Assembly (NCBI GenBank): GCA_964247705.1
Contig: CAXTVQ010000001.1
Location: forward strand, 124,001 to 188,000
Source of the DNA: LMUY01 sp964247705
GTDB lineage: Bacteria; Pseudomonadota; Alphaproteobacteria; Acetobacterales; Acetobacteraceae
Direction of reading: 5' to 3'
DNA length: 64,000 bases
Part shown: positions 61,814-64,000 of the stretch, piece after piece
Layout: every line of letters starts with the position of its first letter
Numbering within the stretch: the first letter of the stretch is position 1
Notes under the pieces: generated by a model
Database searches by the model: none
Told to the model about the DNA's origin: nothing
Seen by the model: only the letters and a program-made list of their open reading frames with translations
Made by a program: the position numbers and the translations under genes

Positions 61814-62820
61814 TCCAACTGCGACCGCTGCCGTAGCGAGAGCACGGCCAGCGCGGGCAGCAACAGGCCGAAGACGATCGGTGCAGCGTAGGCGCTGACC
61901 CAGAACGAGGCGAGCGATTCGATGACACCGACCGCGAGCGCCGCGACAGCGGCGACCGGGTAGCTGACGAGGCCGCCGAGCACTGCCGCGATGAAGCCTT
62001 TCAGGCCGGTGGTGAACCCACTGTCGTAAGCGATCGGGGTAAGCGGCGCGATCAGCAGGCCGGCCAGTCCGCCGATCGCCGCCGCGAGCAGGAAGGCGAA
62101 CGCGCCGGTGCGCCCCCGCTCGATGCCCATCAGCCGCGCGCCGAGCGGGTTGGACGCCGTGGCGCGAAGGGCCTTGCCGAGCAACGTGAAGCGGAACAGC
62201 CAGCGCAACCCCACCACCAGCAGCGCGCAGCACCCGGCCACCCAGAGCGAGTGCCCGGAGATGTCCAGGTCGCCGATGGTGAAGGTTGCGTTTGAGAAGG
62301 CGGGCGTGCGGGACGCCTCGGGTCCGAACAGGACCAGGCCGGCGCCGAGCAGGACGTAGTGCAACGCCATCGCCACGATCAGGAGGGTAAGCACGGAGGC
62401 GTCGTGCAAGGGGCGGAACACCAGCCGGTAGATGGGGGGGCCGAGTAGCGCCGTGCCCGCCACGGCTAGGATGCCGAGGGACCAGACGGGGGCGCCTGCG
62501 CGGAGGGCCAACAGAGTCGCCCCGGTCAGCACTGCTGGGGGGAACAGAGCCCATGCGACGCCGCGGGCTGGTTTGGGGGAGAACAGCGCCAATCCGGCAC
62601 ATGCCAGAGCTGCTCCATCGAGTAACCAGACGGTGCCGGGCACGTCCCCCTGGATCATGCCGGCGAAGCCAAGGGCCGCGTAGGATACGAAATCGCCTTG
62701 CGGGATGAAAATCACGCCCGAGACCGAAAACACGATCAGCAGCCCGATCGCGAGCAGCAGGTAGATGGCGCCCGTGGTCAGACCGTCCTGCAGCAGCAGG
62801 AGGAAGATGGACCCGTCCAC
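61810..62820 (-). CDS. livH: Branched-chain-type ABC transporter permease
   Basis: 336 residues, inner membrane. LivH signatures are DGLTTGAIYLLLAIGLLIVF, FIPQGDFVSYAALG, KALRATASNPLGARLMGI (the EAA-like loop) and GFTTGLKGFIAAVLGGL. An insert of several hydrophobic segments near residues 70-120 makes it about 40 residues longer than classical LivH. It is 34 bases after the binding protein. Confidence 0.95.
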   Translation of the reverse strand: MDGSIFLLLLQDGLTTGAIYLLLAIGLLIVFSVSGVIFIPQGDFVSYAALGFAGMIQGDVPGTVWLLDGAALACAGLALFSPKPARGVAWALFPPAVLTGATLLALRAGAPVWSLGILAVAGTALLGPPIYRLVFRPLHDASVLTLLIVAMALHYVLLGAGLVLFGPEASRTPAFSNATFTIGDLDISGHSLWVAGCCALLVVGLRWLFRFTLLGKALRATASNPLGARLMGIERGRTGAFAFLLAAAIGGLAGLLIAPLTPIAYDSGFTTGLKGFIAAVLGGLVSYPVAAVAALAVGVIESLASFWVSAYAAPIVFGLLLPALAVLSLRQRSQLD

Positions 62821-62854
62821 GCGCTCTACTGGACCTGGTTCAATGGCGCCTGGT

Positions 62855-63994
62855 TCAGTGGATCAGCTTCCAGGCTCCGCCCTGCACCTGCACCATCACG
62901 CGGGCGCGCTCGTCCATGCCGTTATGGTCGGTAGCGCTCATCGTGTAGACGCCGTGGGTGCCGACCAGTTCGTGGGTTTGCTCGATCCCAGCGCGCAGGG
63001 CGTCCCGAAATTCCGGGGTGCCGGGTTTGCCGGCCTCGAGTGCCCCGGGGATGGCGCCGGTGATCAGCAATCCGGCATCATAGGTGTAGCCGGCGAAGGC
63101 GTTGCGGCTCTGTGGGCCGAACTTGTCCAGATAACGCTGCATGAACGCCGTCGCCACGGGCTTGACCACGTTGCCGTCAGGTAGTTGGTCATACACCACG
63201 AGCGGACCGGTCGGGGCGATGCAGCCCTCCACCGCCGCTCCGCCGACGCGGATGTAGTCGGGCCCGACGACGCCGTGGTTGTTGTACACCTGGCCCTTGT
63301 AGCCCCGCTGCGACAGCGCGATCTGCGGCAGCGCACCCGGCACGGCCGAGCCGCCCAGCATCATCACGTCCGGATGGTGGGACAGCGCCTTGAGCACCTG
63401 CGGTTGGACCGACGTGTCCGTGCGGGCGTAGCGTTCCTCGTCCACGACGTCGATCCCGGTGCCGGCAACGTCCTCCTTCAGCGCGCCCAGCACCCAATCT
63501 CCCCAGCCGTCGCCGAAGCCGATGAAGCCGGTCGTCTTGGCGCCGCGCGTCTTCATGTCCTGTACGACGCCCTCCACCATGAGCTTGATCGGCTGGGCGT
63601 CATCGAAGGCGTAGGGGTAGGTCTTGGTGTCGATCACGTAGGGGGACATGGCGACCATCGGCACATGCGCCTCGGTCGCGATCGGGAGGACGGCGGAGAC
63701 TGGCGCCGTGCTGGCCGGGCCGATGAAGGCGTCCACGTGGTCTTCGGTGATCAGCTTGCGGGCGATGTTCGCGGCGGCGGTCGGGTCGCCGCCGTCGTCG
63801 CGCACGAGGTAGGTGATCTTCTGGCCTGCGATTTCGGTCGGCAGCAAATCGAACGCGTTCTTGTAGCCGGCTCCCTGCGCGGCTTGCGGCCCGGTGATGC
63901 TGAGGATGGCGCCGATCGTGACCTGTGCATGCGAAGGCGTGGCGACCGCCAGCAGGCACGAAACCGCCAGAACGGCAGTGAGACGGGTCATCAT
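62855..63994 (-). CDS. Branched-chain-type ABC transporter substrate-binding protein
   Basis: 379 residues, type 1 periplasmic binding protein (LivK/AmiC fold). Signal peptide (MTRLTAVLAVSCLLAVATPSHA) then VTIGAILSITGPQAAQGAGYKNAFDLLP, FIGPASTAPVSAVLPIATEAHVPMVAMSPY, GWGDWVLGALKEDV and FAGYTYDAGLLITGAI. Two adjacent ATGs (63994, 63991) start the frame. It heads the binding protein-LivH-LivMG-LivF-amidase operon. The ligand is not known from sequence; the amidase partner points to amides. Confidence 0.95.
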   Translation of the reverse strand: MMTRLTAVLAVSCLLAVATPSHAQVTIGAILSITGPQAAQGAGYKNAFDLLPTEIAGQKITYLVRDDGGDPTAAANIARKLITEDHVDAFIGPASTAPVSAVLPIATEAHVPMVAMSPYVIDTKTYPYAFDDAQPIKLMVEGVVQDMKTRGAKTTGFIGFGDGWGDWVLGALKEDVAGTGIDVVDEERYARTDTSVQPQVLKALSHHPDVMMLGGSAVPGALPQIALSQRGYKGQVYNNHGVVGPDYIRVGGAAVEGCIAPTGPLVVYDQLPDGNVVKPVATAFMQRYLDKFGPQSRNAFAGYTYDAGLLITGAIPGALEAGKPGTPEFRDALRAGIEQTHELVGTHGVYTMSATDHNGMDERARVMVQVQGGAWKLIH

Positions 63995-64000
63995 GCAGGC

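Noticed and set aside
1..64000. CRISPR arrays, prophage, integrase/attachment sites, tRNA or rRNA genes
   Set aside because: No regularly spaced direct repeats, no phage structural or integrase genes and no tRNA-like or rRNA sequence were seen on either strand.

Overview
The window is GC-rich bacterial chromosome from an alphaproteobacterium, most likely Rhodospirillales/Acetobacteraceae. This rests on an NDUFA12-family complex I accessory gene beside mlaD, an alphaproteobacterial LexA box (GTTC-N7-GTTC) in front of lexA, a moaC-moeA-lexA block behind trpGDC, and a rhizobial-type chemotaxis operon. No phage, plasmid, CRISPR, rRNA or tRNA gene was recognised. The sequence is a scaffold with three 100-N runs (3868-3967, 23977-24076, 45042-45141). 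The first is flanked by an identical 55-bp sequence on both sides, so it is almost certainly an unmerged contig overlap. The other two are real gaps that truncate a substrate-binding protein gene and lexA.

Layout, left to right. 1-4.3 kb (minus): alcohol dehydrogenase (cut by the window edge) and a family-5 solute transporter (binding protein plus two permeases, no ATPase). 4.3-9.7 kb: DedA protein, GNAT acetyltransferase, exported CHRD protein, SDR, trehalose-phosphatase, then a tightly overlapping NDUFA12-mlaD-small protein-DUF2155 cluster. 9.8-16.2 kb: a degenerate class II ribonucleotide-reductase-like protein coupled to RidA, a GST, a FemAB-like acetyltransferase, a methyltransferase, a frameshifted Uma2 gene, maleylacetoacetate isomerase and a Cys-rich small protein. 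16.2-25.8 kb (plus): an ArsR-methyltransferase regulator with a palindromic operator, metH, a flavin monooxygenase coupled to metH, a small inverted-repeat element carrying a GIY-YIG fragment, a second flavin monooxygenase and a polar amino-acid ABC transporter. Together these look like methionine-cycle and organosulfur salvage. 25.8-29.9 kb (minus): a methyltransferase and a 1049-residue methyltransferase/coiled-coil/double-glycosyltransferase fusion. 30-39.5 kb (plus): M20-type amidohydrolase, blue-light (LOV) hybrid histidine kinase, a tandem glycine riboswitch controlling gcvT-gcvH-gcvP, and a sirtuin. 39.6-45 kb (minus): succinate-semialdehyde dehydrogenase and a three-subunit molybdenum aldehyde oxidoreductase of PaoABC type. 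45.1-49.9 kb (minus): trpG-trpD-trpC-moaC-moeA-lexA. 49.9-57.9 kb: a DUF305 protein, then an 11-gene chemotaxis operon (minus) in the order STAS(cheS-like)-cheY-cheA-cheW-cheR-cheB-cheY-cheD-cheT-like, followed by an unphosphorylatable receiver and a CheE-like protein. 58-64 kb (minus): branched-chain-type ABC transporter (binding protein, LivH, a LivM-LivG fusion, LivF) ending in an amidase.

Most genes are ordinary and intact. The points most worth a second look are the end of the chemotaxis operon (a pseudo-receiver with a FliM-like CheY-binding peptide, a DxxxQ candidate phosphatase, and a GALELF motif shared by two adjacent proteins), the ~290-bp element whose GIY-YIG reading frame exactly fills the space between two inverted palindromic arms, the RNR-like pseudoenzyme, and the metH-linked monooxygenase/transporter cluster.
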